Shown: positions 9,401 to 19,008 of the stretch, piece after piece
Layout of the letters: each line of letters starts with the position of its first letter
Numbering within the stretch: the first letter of the stretch is position 1
Origin: Gymnothorax reevesii
Taxonomy: Eukaryota; Chordata; Actinopteri; Anguilliformes; Muraenidae
DNA length: 64,000 nt
Assembly: GCA_029721435.1 (NCBI GenBank)
Contig: CM056583.1
Coordinates: 85,575,620-85,639,619 of the forward strand
Reading direction: 5' to 3'
The notes under the pieces: generated by a model
Told to the model about the DNA's origin: nothing
What the model saw: only the letters and a program-made list of their open reading frames with translations
Database searches by the model: none
Position numbers and translations under genes: made by a program

Positions 9401-11314
9401 GAAGTGAGAGGACCTTTGCTATTATTGAGTGAACAATGGCAAGAGAAAGAGCCGCATATCAGTCTGTTAGACTATGTTGGCAAGTTCAAGGAAAGATTGC
9501 GTGCAGCTTGTGACCTTGCCAAAGAGAACTTGAAATCAAGTCAGGGAAAAATGAAAACTTGGTATGATCATAAGGCTAGAAGCCGTGAGTTTAAACCAGG
9601 AGAAAAGGTCCTTGTGTTGTTTCCCTTGCAGTCCAATCCATTGCAGGCTAGATTTCATGGTCCTTATGAAATTCTGACAAAACTCAATGATCTCAATTAC
9701 ATTGTGAAGACTCCAGATAGGAGAAAACCAAAACAATTGTGTCATATTAACATGCTAAAGCCTTATCATGACAGAAATGCTAGGGTTGCAGCTGTCACTT
9801 CAGATTCTCCAATGGTCGAAACGTGTGAAGATGAGGGGGAGTTTCAAGATGATGAACCAAGAATTAAAGCTGAAGTTCTTTCATGTAAATTGTCAAACAC
9901 TGAAGTGTTGCAAAATCTTGATGTAAAACTCCAGCACTTAGAACCCTCACAGAGAGATCAGTTTGAAAGGTTGATCAAGAAATATGAGGATTTGTTTCCT
10001 GATGTTCCAAAGAGAGTTACTATAGCCTCTCATGATGTAGATGTTGGTGATGCCAAACCAATAAAACAGCATCCATACCGGATGAATCCTGAAAAGAGAA
10101 AGATTGCTGAGAAAGAGGTTGAGTACATGTTAAAACATGATATTATCAGACCCTCCAACTCCGATTGGAGTTCACCCTGTGTGCTAGTTCCAAAACCTGA
10201 TGGAAGTACTAGATTCTGTACAGATTATCGCAAAGTCAATGCTGTAACTAGAACTGATGTGTTTCCAATACCTAGGATTGATGATTGTATTGATAGTGTA
10301 GGGCAAGCAAAGTTTCTGACCAAGATTGATTTATTGAAGGGTTATTGGTGTGTGCCTTTAACTGAGAGGGCCAAGAGCATCTCTGCTTTTGCCACACCAT
10401 CTGGATTGTACCAGTATGAAGTCCTACCCTTTGGCATGAAAAATGCCCCAGCCACGTTCCAAAGGATGATACAGTCTACAATCGCCGGATTGCCACACAC
10501 GGGTGCGTACATCGATGACCTGATCACATGGAGTGACTCCTGGGAAGAACATCTAAAAGATGTAGAGACGGTGTTCCAGCGCCTGACCCAGGCTAACCTG
10601 ACTGTTAACCTGAGCAAGAGTGACTTTGGTTGTGCTACTGTCACCTATCTTGGCTACGTCATAGGCCAGGGTAAGGTGGCACCCATAAATGCTAAAGTCC
10701 AAGCCATCATGGACTTTCCAGTTCCTGACAACAAAAAAGCTTTGCGCCGCTTCCTTGGAATGATCGGGTACTACCGCAAGTTCCGCAAGAACTTTGCTGA
10801 GATTGCTCTCAGTCTAACTAACCAACTGAAGAAAGGCGTAAAGTTCACCTGGGATGATGCATGCCAGAGAGCCTTCGATCACCTGAAGTCTCTGCTGTGT
10901 CACTTCCCCGTGCTCAAATCTCCTGACTTCAACAAACCGTTCTCCATCGCGGTCGATGCTAGCGACCAAGCTTGTGGATCTGTGCTCCTACAGAGAAGTG
11001 ACTCTGATGACATTGAGCATCCCGTGGCATACTTCTCCAGGAAGTTCAATCGCCACCAAAGGAACTATTCCACAATAGAGAAGGAACTGTTGGCTCTGGT
11101 CCTTTCTTTACAACACTTTGAGGTTTATGTTTGTACAGGACAAAAGCCAATGATTGTGTACACTGACCACAATCCGTTAACGTTTTTGAGTAAGATGAAA
11201 AACAAGAATCGGAGATTGTTGAATTGGAGTTTGATTTTACAGGAGTTTGACTTGGAAATTAAGCATGTGAAGGGTACAGACAATGTAATTGCTGATTGCT
11301 TATCCCGTGTTTGA
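6455..11314 (+). CDS. Gag-Pol polyprotein of the Gmr1-like element (Gag-PR-IN-RT-RNase H)
   Basis: A 1619-residue single frame. I choose the ATG at 6455 (G at -3, G at +4) because the frame upstream has only a GTG, at 6422. Domains by residue: N-terminal region 1-79; charged coiled coil about 80-192; SCAN-like capsid part about 273-360; CX2CX4HX4C zinc knuckle 419-432; protease-like site at 511 reading DTEA; integrase zinc domain with H765, H772, C799, C802; integrase core D836, D895, E931 (exactly 35 residues between the last two); GPY-type module at 1069; RT with YIDD 1352-1355; RNase H with first Asp at 1501. Gag packages the RNA in cytoplasmic particles, RT and RNase H copy it to DNA, and integrase inserts it in the nucleus. 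There is no frameshift or stop between Gag and Pol. The one oddity is Glu at protease position 513 where Gly is normal. Confidence 0.95.
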   Translation: MDDFLASPTVGVLKSFKKTELLEICRQLELTEVKPAMRKARLAREIFEYYIDENVFASGDLEQFPVENPNIEMELKLKIIEIEREEKEKQRQFELEKLAREEKKEREEKEKEREEREKEREEKEKEREEREKEREEKEKQREFEREEKEKQREFELEKFARQRDFELEKFDREERLQMEQLKIKIQTENKFRASQEVKLVPPFSEKDVDNYFQCFEKVAKSCQWPKEHWPLMLQTVLKGKAQQAYSALSADDSSDYEVVKKVILRAYELVPEAYRQKFRGLKKSENQTYVEFANEKQVCFERWCTSMEVKDDFNSLKEMVLVEEFKNCVKDDVKTYLNEKQALNLQSAAKFADEYVLTHKSKFQSSSNNRWSQFQKKGYGDTEDSSPKDKDKSGDGAQKSSNRSDQSVKADSDKSGLVCSYCKKSGHVTTNCWFLKAKKEKEKDTKPNAFVKTRLETPVVDNRSAKLPASCGAKKPNTADFVREEFLPFVSEGFVALNEHTTPVPIYILRDTEASQSLLLMDSLELRDETASGDFILVQGIEGRTVSVPLRSIFLKSDLITGQVKVGLMSSLPIKGVSLLLGNDLAGGKVVPPVHLTSQPSTEDGDEDPSLYPSCAVTRAMAKKAKEEDDVVPSSTLNSQDSGGSPHDSDWPTMVSPFEDLSDTFISSLFSQPDGSGDSDVSGDLSLSRKRLIEEQTNDPEICVLKRRALPDEEIDAVPVGYYLKDGVLMRKWRPPDIPANADWAVVRQIVVPKVYRNEILTMAHSLPLGGHLGVNKTVDKIMKHFFWPGLRKDVSNFCKTCHTCQVVGKHQLDPPVAPLQPIPAFGEPFSRVIVDCVGPLPKTRSGNQYLLTIMCASTRFPEAIPLRNIKATTISKALIKFFTLFGLPREIQSDQGSNFTSGLFQQVVYELGAKQILSSAYHPESQGALERFHSTLKTMMRTYCYDHEKDWDEGVHLLLFAAREAVQESTGFSPFELVFGHEVRGPLLLLSEQWQEKEPHISLLDYVGKFKERLRAACDLAKENLKSSQGKMKTWYDHKARSREFKPGEKVLVLFPLQSNPLQARFHGPYEILTKLNDLNYIVKTPDRRKPKQLCHINMLKPYHDRNARVAAVTSDSPMVETCEDEGEFQDDEPRIKAEVLSCKLSNTEVLQNLDVKLQHLEPSQRDQFERLIKKYEDLFPDVPKRVTIASHDVDVGDAKPIKQHPYRMNPEKRKIAEKEVEYMLKHDIIRPSNSDWSSPCVLVPKPDGSTRFCTDYRKVNAVTRTDVFPIPRIDDCIDSVGQAKFLTKIDLLKGYWCVPLTERAKSISAFATPSGLYQYEVLPFGMKNAPATFQRMIQSTIAGLPHTGAYIDDLITWSDSWEEHLKDVETVFQRLTQANLTVNLSKSDFGCATVTYLGYVIGQGKVAPINAKVQAIMDFPVPDNKKALRRFLGMIGYYRKFRKNFAEIALSLTNQLKKGVKFTWDDACQRAFDHLKSLLCHFPVLKSPDFNKPFSIAVDASDQACGSVLLQRSDSDDIEHPVAYFSRKFNRHQRNYSTIEKELLALVLSLQHFEVYVCTGQKPMIVYTDHNPLTFLSKMKNKNRRLLNWSLILQEFDLEIKHVKGTDNVIADCLSRV
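6760..6880 (+). repeat. 42-bp in-frame tandem repeat in gag
   Basis: A 14-codon unit (KEREEKEKEREERE) is repeated about two and a half times. The coding strand is almost pure purine. It builds an E/K/R-rich helix that extends the coiled coil. Because the unit is a multiple of three, copy-number change keeps the frame. Confidence 0.85.
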
Positions 11315-11447
11315 ATGTGTATATATATATCATGTGTTTGAATATTGTATGATATGTATATATAGACAAGTGTTCACTTAACCATTTTGTATTGAAAAGA
11401 AAAATTTTGCCTTTATGAGTCAAAATTTTTCCCTTTTGGAATGGAGG
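11315..11447 (+). other. 3' untranslated part and polypurine tract of the element
   Basis: 133 bases between the gag-pol stop and the right LTR. It begins with alternating TATATATA (11321-11329) and ends with the purine-rich GGAATGGAGG (11438-11447) directly before TGTAATG. That tract is where plus-strand DNA synthesis is expected to start. No envelope-type frame is present. Confidence 0.75.
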
Positions 11448-11920
11448 TGTAATGTGAATATAGGCCACTAGATGGCAGTATTTACCTTTTTTTTGTTAAG
11501 CTCAGACTGGAAACATGTTTAGACATGTCCTGGACATGTCTGGGGCAAGTCTCAGAAAATTAAAAAAAAGAGGTCTAAAAGTGGGTGGGGTCTGCAAAAG
11601 AGTATATAAGGAAAAGAATTGAGACAGTAAAGTAGTAGGAGAAATTGCAAGAAGATGACCAGACCTGCCATTCTGTTCAAGACCTGTGACGCTTCTTTTG
11701 TGGATTTCTTTGTTTGAGCATTTTCATTATCCAGGACATCACCAAGCCACCCCACAAAAAGGAACTGTAAATATTTTTTTTTTCCTATTCAATCTTGGTC
11801 AGTTTAGTTTAGTTATTGTCTTTGTTAAAAATTAAATGTGTTTTAGTTGTTAAAACTGTGTCTGTCATCCCTTGCTGTTGCTGTTGTGTTGTAATCTAAT
11901 AACAAATTGGGGCCATAACA
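11448..11920 (+). repeat. 3' LTR of the Gmr1-like element
   Basis: 473 bp, same length and, as far as I can see, the same sequence as the 5' LTR. It carries the CTCF-type match at 11465-11478, the TATA box at 11603-11609 and the ATTAAA signal near 11831. It is followed by the CCAG target duplication at 11921-11924. Confidence 0.95.
11465..11478 (+). promoter_or_regulatory. CTCF core consensus match in the 3' LTR
   Basis: Same 14-base CCACTAGATGGCAG as in the 5' LTR, in the same orientation, 5582 bases away. Confidence 0.55.
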
Positions 11921-11975
11921 CCAGCAATTCCAAATGATTCTAATTCTGAATTTAAAATAGATTCACTGACTTCTA

Positions 11976-12502
11976 ATATCGAGGGTTTGGAGCGCAAAGG
12001 TTATATGTCCGTTTTAGAGGTTTTGAGAAAAATTGATTTTTAGGTTTGCAAATGTTCTATTAAATCAGGTACATCATTTACATCATTCTTATGTCAGTCA
12101 CTCTATTACTGCACGGTTCAGACATCACATACTGAACATGTAAGTTTTCATAAGTGTGGTACTGCAACATCATGGCCAAAATTTCCAGAATGGACGTCAC
12201 CTCCGTGCTCCAACAATTCTAGCACTTGATGTGACATAACACAATGGTGAGAGATTGAAGTTAAGTTTGTTTGCAATAGACAGATGATTCTGTGATACTA
12301 TTCATGTTTATTCATCAAAATATCAATGCATAATTCATATAAGCAGATTTTGTTGGACATATTACAAAATGAAAATGTGATTTCTGTTTAAAACTGAGGT
12401 GCATGGACATATAATTATTGTGCTCCAAGAATTAGCTGACAGAAACGTGTGACAGGTAATAATATTTGGACATATCAACACTGTGCTCCAAACTCTAGAT
12501 AT
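11976..12502. mobile_element. TA-flanked MITE, copy 1 (~525 bp)
   Basis: Termini read ATATCGAGGGTTTGGAGCGC at the left and TGCTCCAAACTCTAGATAT at the right. These are inverted repeats of about 25 bp (TCGAGGGTTTGGAGC core) with a TA on each side, as for Tc1/mariner-type insertion. No coding capacity. The second copy at 37130-37734 matches along its whole length, apart from a 78-bp palindromic insert, and shows that this is a defined mobile unit. Non-autonomous; the autonomous partner is not in this window. Confidence 0.8.
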
Positions 12503-12747
12503 CAGTTCCTCAAGATTAACAGCCATCATATGATTACACAGAAAGGCTAGTCAATACCCCACAAACCTGACGATTATTGCGTGAAAACGTTGAGAAATCT
12601 AACCCTTAATCAGCCCAGATTTTGCTCTCACATCGCCAACCTGACCTTAGACAATTCTTTCAGGAGTAATGCTTCACAAAATGTATGGTGATAACAGGAA
12701 ACCAAAAATTACACCATTTACTGAGGAAATCCTCTTAGTAAGTCAGG
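12503..12747. other. Unassigned spacer
   Basis: About 245 bases without a recognisable feature between the MITE and the CT microsatellite. Confidence 0.4.
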
Positions 12748-12851
12748 CTCTCTCTGTCTGTCTTGCTCCCTCTCTCTCTCTCTCTCTCTCTTTATCTATC
12801 ACTCTCCCTCTCCTTCTACCCTTTTCTTTTCCTCTCTCTCTCTCTCTCTCT
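12748..12851. repeat. (TC)n microsatellite, interrupted
   Basis: Pyrimidine-only dinucleotide runs at about 12770-12792 and 12834-12851, joined by a pyrimidine-rich linker. Confidence 0.9.
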
Positions 12852-13310
12852 TGTGAGGGTTGGGCAGTGGCCTTATTACTGAGGTGAAAAATGGTCATGC
12901 TTCATGGGGCCTGAGGTTGGATTGGCTAAAATGCCCGGATTAATGGGGCGAGTATTATCAATGTCCTCTATATATTTTTAAGGGACCTGGTCTTTGAAAG
13001 GATTTCAGGATTACTGGGAGCATTCCTGGGTGACAAACTACTGTGCTGGGAAATGGGGGTAAAAGAAATCCTGATTTCCATACCAGATGAGTCGCATGGG
13101 TGGCAATTAAATGCTTAATTAATTCTTCACATTCATATGCGTATATATCCATAACAAGGAGCTGCTCCATGCACTCATTTTTCATAGGTTTGTGCAGTGA
13201 TTACAGTGGGCACCATAATACCTCGGACGATGATTTTGGTTCAGCTGCTCAAGTCCATTTCTCTATTTGAACCTAACTGATCGTGCAGTTTATATGCTGA
13301 AGAGGAGACT
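12852..13310. other. Unassigned DNA
   Basis: No gene, motif or repeat family recognised. Confidence 0.4.
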
Positions 13311-13357
13311 GAAAGCAAAAAAAAAAAAAAAAGGTCCTGAAACAAGCAGGAAGTGAA

Positions 13358-13380
13358 GGGTTAGGGTTAGGGTTAGGGTG
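13358..13380. repeat. Short telomere-like (GGGTTA)n tract
   Basis: Between three and four GGGTTA units, about 25 bases after a poly-A run (from about 13318). It is far too short for a telomere; it is an interstitial motif with four G3 runs. Confidence 0.85.
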
Positions 13381-14172
13381 CTCAGTGATTACAATGTGAA
13401 ACAGTCCAATATTATTGATGCATCCCAAAATGGGGGGCGGGGTGCTAGTGCTGTTGAAAGGAGCTGTCATTTCTACATGCTGCATCCAATGTGGATGAAA
13501 ACACTCAAAAGTATCAGCATCTTCACATTACTGTCATTTCATCATTGCCATCCTGCATCTAAATGCAGGAATAAGGAGCCAAAATAATCATTTTTAAAAA
13601 GTGTTACCGTCCAACGAATTATGACCCTCACTGAAGGTTGATACATGAAGATGTATATCTGTTTAACAATTTTAACAGGTTTCTTCCTCCTAATATCCAG
13701 GAAAGGTAAGTTGTCTTGCGTGCCTTCAGAACCTGTGGTTGTGTGTTTTCAGATTTCACCTCATAAAGGATACACATTACATTATTATTGCACAGTAGTT
13801 GTGCTATATTAATTGAATTCTTTTCATTGGTGCATTTTGATTAATTCTGAATGACCTCTATCACTGACACACTAATGAGAACTGGTAGCACTAAGCCCAA
13901 GAGTCACTGGACTGCAACTCCCAACTGCACCCGAGGCAAAACTATAGTCTTTACCCGATCTATAAATGGCAATAATCACATAGCCTGCCGCAGCAGATCA
14001 CCCAGTGTCCCAGAGGTATCTCAGATGATAATGACACAATGACATACAATGGGGAAAAACTAAATTTTGAGCACGGCAAGGGTTTTTTTTTTATTAAAAT
14101 AGCATAAAGCATACAATAGCATTCTTCCTTTCATTCGGGATAACTGCGTGTCAGTTTATACATTTTATGGGA
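13381..14172. other. Unassigned DNA
   Basis: No recognisable feature; short open frames only. Confidence 0.4.
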
Positions 14173-14534
14173 ACACTTTACAATAAGGGTACATTCGTTA
14201 ATGCAGTGATAAGCATTAACTACCAATGAATTAACAGTTAACTAATGCATCAGAGAGCTAAATAAGCACAAGGTAACCTTGTCTTACCATTTATTAATGC
14301 TCTTTGACATCCTTATTACGTTGCATGAAGTTGAAAACATCCCTTAAGTATCCATTAAAAGTATAACCTCCAACTATCAAACTATTCAAAAATGTAGCAA
14401 ATGAATTAATACCTTCTTAAACATGAATACCATTGGTAAATGATAAGTAGACCTATTGGTTCACTGTTAACTAATAGTTAATGCTTCTTACTGCATTAGC
14501 TAATGTTAATTAATGTACCCTTATTGTAAAGTAT
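14173..14534. mobile_element. Foldback MITE (hAT-type style), ~362 bp
   Basis: The left end ACACTTTACAATAAGGGTAC is mirrored by GTACCCTTATTGTAAAGTATT at the right end. The similarity continues inward through TTAATGCAGT and AGCATTAACT motifs, giving inverted repeats of roughly 70 bp. TTAACTAATG-type blocks are typical of a very abundant fish MITE group. No coding capacity, and no clean target duplication could be fixed by eye. Confidence 0.75.
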
Positions 14535-15230
14535 TACAGTAAAGTATTTTAACTATTAAATCAACACCATGTTATAATTGAAGATTTACATTAAACTGCT
14601 GCTCTCTCCCCTTTTTTTTTATTTTTTACCAACAGCAAAGGGGATGCCCAGACCTCAGCAGCCCTTAAGTAGCCCTTCAATTATCCTGCGCACTCCTCTT
14701 AACATGAAGCCGCACTCGCCTCCTCGCAGGTAATTTTCACCTTTTCAGCCCAGTGAGAACTCCAGGCCCTCCTCTGTACGCGTGCAGGGGCGATAATGAC
14801 CTGTCTGAGAGAAGAAACGCCACAGCTCGCCGTCTCACCGGAGGATCCTGCTTTTTTCCGATAGTCTGCCGTCATTTTCTCATGATTACAGGCGAGCCGC
14901 AGCGAAGCGGAGCTTAGGAATCCGCTGACAGCGGGAGAAACTACAAAGTGATGGCACGTTCCTCGTGGAGCGCCTGATGGCTCTATTTTTGATTTCTTCG
15001 CGCGAACACCCCCCACGTTCGCACTCTGCATTAGTCAAATTCTTTTCTGCGACACAGAACCAAGCCACAGACACACCGCAAATATTTCACCAGGAGCTGG
15101 GTGAAACAAAGACGACTTCATCTTTATTCGTTTATAGACAAATGCGAGCATATCTCGCATGTCCACAGTGAACAGCATATGGCTGCATGCCAGGAGACTC
15201 AGGATATTGTAATTAGCCACAGGGGAGAGT
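14535..15230. other. Possible conserved non-coding block
   Basis: From about 14630 to 15230 the DNA is unusually balanced in composition (GC-rich for this window), free of simple repeats, and carries several CG dinucleotides and TAATTA-like sites. Open frames overlap on both strands (up to 110 codons), but none resembles a protein and no exon with splice sites can be supported. It looks like regulatory or otherwise constrained DNA. Confidence 0.25.
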
Positions 15231-17380
15231 TTTTTGGTTGGAGGGGGGATGGGTTGGAAGGAATATTCATGTCAAGTTGTCCCCCAGTTCTCTCACTAAG
15301 GTTTTAATCAAGTAGACAACACATTCTTGTGCAAATAATACATATCTTACTGCTGATGCACAATCAGTCAAGTATTTCTAATTTTAACCATTTACTACAA
15401 CAGTTCGAAATGTAACTACAGCTCCTCAACTTCTGAGGATTACCGTCAGAGATGGTGGTTTAGCTCTGGAATCTTGCATCTCGGTAATGTGGTGTTCAAG
15501 TTCTTTTTCGAAGTGAAAATCCGGGTTCAGTGCATTAGCGCTTTCCCTTGTATTTTCTTCCAACGTGCATTATTTTTTCAGCCCTGCAATAGAATTAATC
15601 AGTGAAATCAGCACGCATGACTGAAAGAAACACGTGGGAGGAATTCTACTTTCTCGCCCCTGGATGTTATGGATCTGCCAACAAAATCACCTGGGACAAG
15701 GATGAAGAGAAGGCATAAATAATGAAATCGCCCACATACCAGCTCCAACAGAATCATCCTGTAAGACTCTGAGCAACATGGAAGTCATCCTCATAACTCG
15801 TCCTGCAAGTAACTTTCATTGCGGTTCCTGTTGCGTATTGACCATCAGAAAAGATGCTTCAGCACGGGATGGCCTATATCAACAGCGCTGCAAGGAATCA
15901 CTCCTTATAACCTGAATGGCGTGGGCTGAATGAACTCTGTAGTAGCCATATTTTCAGAACTACTGATTTCAAGCAGCCTAGTTATGGAGTTGTCACTAAT
16001 TACGCATCAGTGCCACCGCAGACAGAAGGCCCAATAGGCTCAGTTGTTCCCTCCAGTCAGCGAAAGCACTAATCTAATCTATCAACAGTGATCTAGCTGT
16101 TAATGGTTTACAACAAAAACACTGAGTTGGTAGTCTCAATCTGATCAGCAGTAGTGGCAACCAGTCTGCAAAAGCACCTGCTTCGAGCAGCCAGTAGTTA
16201 TGCCTTTGTAACCGCTTTACGGCAGAGTCACTGACCCCATTTTGCGGGCAGCTCAGTAGTAGAAGCGGCTGATAAGTGAAAGCACTGACCGGAGGAGGTG
16301 ACAGTAATGGAGCTGTAACTGACTCACAGCGGAAGCATGAAACCCAGTAATTAGGCTTAAGTACAACAGTAACACTGCGTTGAATTTTACTATTTGCAGA
16401 TGAAATGCTGGTATTTTGGCATTATTTACAGCTTCGAGAAATATATCCATAGCTTCAAATGTAGTTGATAGTAAAACTACAAGTGGATAAATTTCCAGCT
16501 GAACATTTGTTTGACCTGCTCACTCTTCTTTTGGAGTGAAATGATAAAAAGGAACAGGTGTGAGGGTGATGTGGATGTTTATCGGGTTCGACCCTCATGT
16601 CACCCAGGTCCCAGGTGAGTAAGCTGGTAATAATAAAACACGCAAGCAAAAAACTCGACCGATGCCCAGATGGTATTCAACCATTACCACTGTCTATACG
16701 ACAGTGATCTGAAGGAATAAGCAGTACTTGAGATTAGCTTGAAATATATAGATTTTTTTTTCTGTGTATTTTAATTCATTATTTAGATTTTAGCTGAAAT
16801 ATTTAACTGCATTTCCTTCTTCATAAGCCTCATAAAAATTCATACATTTTTCCCTGCTCATTCCACTGATGTGGGCAATGTGCTAAAACATTTGAATCTC
16901 TGCAGCACCGTTAATTTCGGTGAGTGTGGATCATTTATGCATTTAATTACTTATGTGTGCATATTTCTTTTAACCCATGAGGGTAAAATCACTATCCGCT
17001 TCTTTTTGGATAAACTATTCAACAACCTTCCTGAAAATAGAAGCAGCAATTGATGTGATACTCCATAATCGCCCTGTACACATACAGTTAGACTGTTTAT
17101 TTTCACTCATGGTGCTTCCTTTCGTCCAACTGTCTGTACGTCTGGTTAAGTCGGGACAATTTTTTTTCAGAAACTCCTTTCATGGGGCTGAATGAAATTT
17201 TGTGTGTTTGATACAAGTCATGACCATGATTGGTTTCAAATGCAGGATTCCATGGTGTCATGAGATATTGATGAAAATGTCTTCTTGTTCTTCCAGCAGA
17301 AAAACACAGCTAGAGCAAGCTTATAGCAGGTCATTAGCTAATTTTAAGCTGCTAACTGGTGGAAATCTGAGATGGTAACT
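15231..17380. other. Unassigned DNA
   Basis: More than 2 kb without a gene or recognisable repeat family. Short open frames only. Confidence 0.4.
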
Positions 17381-17600
17381 GTCAAGAATCTAAGCCAGCA
17401 GCTGGTAAGAATGGGAACCAATGGGTGGCAATAATATCAGCTACGGCAGGTGAAAATGGGAACTGGTCATTGGAAAAAATAGGAGCTGCTTGCCAGTAAA
17501 TATAGGAGCAGAGAGCTGGTAAAATCAGCTGATAGCTGGTAAGAATCAGAGTCCAAGCAGGTAGCAGGTAATAACAAGAGCTGCTGTCATCTCTCAAAAA
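17381..17600. repeat. Degenerate tandem-like region with AGCTGGTAA motifs
   Basis: The motif AGCTGGTAAGAAT or a close variant recurs at about 17399, 17512 and 17534, with further GCAGGTGAAAATGG and GCAGGTAATAAC variants. An old, eroded minisatellite is the simplest reading. Confidence 0.4.
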
Positions 17601-17654
17601 CCCAGCTCTACCTGGTAAAGCTCATGCTGGAATTATAATCAGGGAAAGTACTCT

Positions 17655-18362
17655 TAACAAAAATATAAATGCCCCATTTGACACTTTTTAACTTTAATTA
17701 GCATTAAGGGTTTTACAATATATTAAGTCATCCACAATCATTTTATTTTTCAATATGCAACAGATTACTGTTCATTAAAGCAAGATAGTGGCGTATGGCA
17801 ATCAGGGATACTCGAAGACACGGTTGGGATCACGATGAGGATAACGAGCGTGTAGGTCCGCTTCTCTCAGGAGGTTCCGAACAGTTTGACATGTGATGCG
17901 TCTGTTGTGCAGACCAACTGTTTCATCTGCTGTGCGTATTGCTGGTCTGAGGCGATCACGCAAGCGGAGAAGCCGGATGTGACGATCTTGTGCTCGTGTG
18001 GTCACGCGTGGACGATGAGGTAGAGGTCGATTTGCTGTACTGCCAGTCTGCCTAAAATGAACTCTTAAACTGCCAATTGTCCGGTAGTGAACAGTGAGCT
18101 GTGCAGCAACAGCTCTGGTGGACATTCCTTCATCCAGCATTAATATGGCGCGTTCCTGCATGATCTGCGACATTTGTGGAAAGGTGACTTTTTTGATGAA
18201 ATTTGACATTTTGGAGTGGCCTCATATTGTCCCCAGTTCATTTCCCCCTTCCTTCTGTACTGTGCTGATTCAGGGCTGTCTAAGCTTAATTGGCAATTAA
18301 CTGTTTTTAAGTTACTAACATTTACTTACATTTTCAGGGGGGTGTAATTCTTAGACAGGCAC
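17655..18362 (-). mobile_element. Tc1-like transposon, internally deleted
   Basis: The left end at 17657-17676 carries ACAAAAATATAAATGCCCCA, close to the terminal repeat of the Tc1 element at 38321-39141. On the minus strand it encodes only the N-terminal DNA-binding part of a transposase (17802-18209), then stops after a few codons of unrelated sequence. The right terminal repeat was not found, so the right limit is approximate. Confidence 0.65.
17802..18209 (-). pseudogene. Tc1-like transposase, N-terminal 135 residues only
   Basis: Starts MSNFIKKVTFPQMSQIMQER and continues with MLDEGMSTRAVAAQL, the first helix-turn-helix of the paired-like DNA-binding region. A GRPR-like hinge (LPHRPRVTTRAQDRHI) and a second helix set with RITCQTVRNLLREADLHAR follow. 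A full transposase of this family is about 340 residues with a DDE/D triad; none of the catalytic triad is present. The frame is open for all 135 codons, so a DNA-binding-only protein could be made, but internal deletion is the simpler explanation. The family binds its own terminal repeats. Confidence 0.75.
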
Positions 18363-18397
18363 ATTACTAATACTACTAATTTAGGAAGGGAGTTTAT

Positions 18398-19008
18398 TGT
18401 CATGATTCCTGCTTTACTATTTCAAGTCTTGCTGTGCTTTTCTGTTCTAAACATTCATGCTGCTTTCCAATCTGCATACTTCATTGGTACTTAAGCTGAG
18501 CTGCTCATTCTCTTAATGAGCAAGTCATTTCAACAAATCTCTGTCCTCGTCTCATGATCTAGCCCTGCCCATTTGTTTCTTCTCCAGGTGTCGCCCCTCA
18601 TGTGTCCTGATTTCCCTTCCTTTATCTGGAGGCGGTGTAAGTTAGCTGGCAGACAGAGTCTCAAGTTTGTCAGCGCGGTTCATGATCTCAGTTCTTGTCT
18701 TTTTTGTGTATATAGTAGCCTTCACGAAGCTTGTCATTGCTCAATCTTGTTTTGAAATCCTTGTATCATTATTCTTTTCTGTTTATGGTTTATCTGCCTT
18801 GGAGTATCCAGTGGCTTTTGTTTTTGATCAATTAGTTCTCAGCTCCGTGAAGCTTTCTTTCGTTTGAATTTTTGCAACCCTTTGGGTTAAGTTTTTTGTT
18901 GGCCCTCGTTCCTGTTTTCTTTGTTTTTAAGAAACAGCTTATCCCTCTATCTTGCTCCTGGTGTCTAACTGGTCTCGCATCATGGGGCAATCTATTACAT
19001 GCAGTACA
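18398..19008 (+). mobile_element. Probable solo LTR of a chromovirus-type element
   Basis: Starts TGTCATGATTCCTG, is rich in CTG/TTG/CTT phrases, has a TATA-like GTGTATATAGTAG at 18705-18717, and ends in ...CAGTACA. TTTAT before and TTTCA after would be a five-base duplication with one change. This composition is typical of fish sushi-like Ty3/gypsy LTRs. No matching partner LTR or internal region is attached. An alternative right end is the ACA at 18999. Confidence 0.45.

Larger units (their letters stand above)
5866..11920 (+). mobile_element. Complete Gmr1-like Ty3/gypsy LTR retrotransposon
   Basis: A 6055-bp element bounded by two 473-bp LTRs (5866-6338 and 11448-11920), each starting TGT and ending ACA. 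It is flanked by a 4-bp CCAG duplication (5862-5865 and 11921-11924). It has a primer-binding-like site after the left LTR, one gag-pol frame, and a polypurine tract before the right LTR. Integrase lies before reverse transcriptase, which is the defining order of the Gmr1 group within Ty3/gypsy; ordinary gypsy elements have RT-RNase H-integrase. There is no envelope frame between the gag-pol stop (11314) and the right LTR. LTR identity and an unbroken frame point to a very recent insertion. Confidence 0.95.
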
